Source: Bacteroides sp. GM023 (lineage in GTDB: Bacteria > Bacteroidota > Bacteroidia > Bacteroidales > Bacteroidaceae). Taken from it: 64,000 bases of DNA. The notes under the pieces are model-generated. The model did no database searches and was not told the DNA's origin. It saw only the letters and a list, made by a program, of their open reading frames with translations. The position numbers and the translations under genes are program-made. Location of the stretch: NCBI RefSeq assembly GCF_014750685.1, contig NZ_JAAXGE010000005.1:1-64000 (forward strand), in the 5' to 3' direction. Below, piece after piece: positions 63,472-64,000 of this stretch (positions are counted from its first letter, which is position 1; the number at the start of each line of letters is the position of its first letter).

Positions 63472-64000
63472 ATGATACACAGGAAAATTGCCTTTATTAT
63501 TGTATGGATAGAGCTTTTATCAGTTTGTATAGTTACAATACAGGCGCAACGCCATAACTTTGTACACCCCGGCATCACCTATACTCAAGGTGATTTAGAC
63601 CGGATGAAAGCTATGGTCGAAGCGAAACAGGAACTTTATTATTCTACTTTCCTGAAATTAAAAGAATCTTCTTATTCTTCACTCAATACAGAAGTTATAA
63701 ATCGGGGAGAACAAATAAGAGAAGGACGTTTTAACGCTACTATTGGAGTAGATGGCAGGCGGGCGCATGACTTAGCTTTGTTTTGGCACCTGACGGGTGA
63801 TGAGGCTTATGCCCGTAAAGCGGTCGAGTATCTCAATGCTAATTCTTATTATACCAACACAAGTAGTCGTGGAACAGGACCGTTAGATAATGGAAAAATA
63901 TATCTTTTAATTGATGCCGCCGAATTAATGCGTGATTATTCCGGTTGGAAAACAGAAGACCAGCAGCGTTTTAAGAATATGTTAGTCTATCCCGGATATA
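63472..64000 (+). CDS. alginate-lyase-family protein, partial at the window end
   Basis: The open frame runs off the right edge after 176 codons without a stop. A signal peptide (about 1-26, ending IQAQ) is followed by FVHPGITYTQGDLDRMKAMV and HDLALFWHLTGDEAYARKAVEYLNA, the start of the alginate-lyase alpha-toroid family. It resembles the gene at 57700 in fold, not closely in sequence. It has its own promoter, so it is a separate transcription unit at the edge of the locus. Confidence 0.8.
   Translation, partial: MIHRKIAFIIVWIELLSVCIVTIQAQRHNFVHPGITYTQGDLDRMKAMVEAKQELYYSTFLKLKESSYSSLNTEVINRGEQIREGRFNATIGVDGRRAHDLALFWHLTGDEAYARKAVEYLNANSYYTNTSSRGTGPLDNGKIYLLIDAAELMRDYSGWKTEDQQRFKNMLVYPGY

Noticed and set aside
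1..64000. CRISPR arrays, retrons, prophage structural genes and rRNA genes.
   Set aside because: No regularly spaced direct repeats, no reverse transcriptase, no capsid or tail genes and no rRNA-like sequence were seen.

Overview
The window looks like a chromosome segment of a gut Bacteroides of the thetaiotaomicron/ovatus/xylanisolvens type. The signs are promoters of the TTTG / TAnnTTTG form, SusC/SusD pairs, a hybrid two-component regulator, and CTnDOT-family conjugative-element genes (mobC, topB, rteC). No species-level marker was found.

Region 1 (1-about 18500) is one arm of a CTnDOT-like integrative conjugative element. At the left edge an insertion-sequence end cuts into mobC. Next comes an AT-rich defence cargo (944-6426): a 68-residue XRE regulator, an OLD-type ATPase/TOPRIM nuclease and an overlapping UvrD-like helicase (together Gabija-like), and a convergent TIR-like effector. 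Then follow the DUF3945-orfX-topB chain joined by ATGA overlaps, a RibD/DHFR-like reductase behind a strongly structured leader, a HTH / primase-helicase / HTH module, RteC, a DUF1848 protein, an Ada-type repair regulator and a MATE transporter. No integrase is visible, so the right end of the element cannot be placed.

Region 2 (18570-24300) holds a candidate small RNA with a textbook promoter and terminator, a seven-gene arsenic cluster (arsR, a thioredoxin, arsF, arsG, arsD, arsA, acr3; all minus strand) with two copies of a 20-bp ArsR-type operator, and tRNA-Ser(GGA). The small RNA and the tRNA share a hairpin plus an 18-bp box upstream of their promoters.

Region 3 (24323-36737) holds an electron-bifurcating [FeFe] hydrogenase operon (hydB-hydA-hydC, minus strand), a secreted heparinase II/III-like protein, and a three-gene envelope operon: DUF3575, an OmpA-like protein with a carboxypeptidase-regulatory-like domain, and an outer-membrane protein built from four barrel-like repeats.

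Region 4 (36867-64000) is a polysaccharide utilization locus. A hybrid two-component system faces an enzyme operon (two tandem beta-helix hydrolases, a GH2), a five-bladed propeller protein, an ECF sigma factor, SusC, SusD, two IPT-domain lipoproteins, an alginate-lyase-fold enzyme, a frameshifted GH43, a GH31 and a second alginate-lyase-like gene cut by the window end. The promoters before 41191 and 48713 have the same geometry (two TGTTAC repeats 21 bp apart, -7 box 37 bp after the second start), which suggests a shared activator, most likely the hybrid regulator. Relics of a second lyase and of another GH43-like gene show recent gene loss here. The glycan target cannot be named from the sequence alone.
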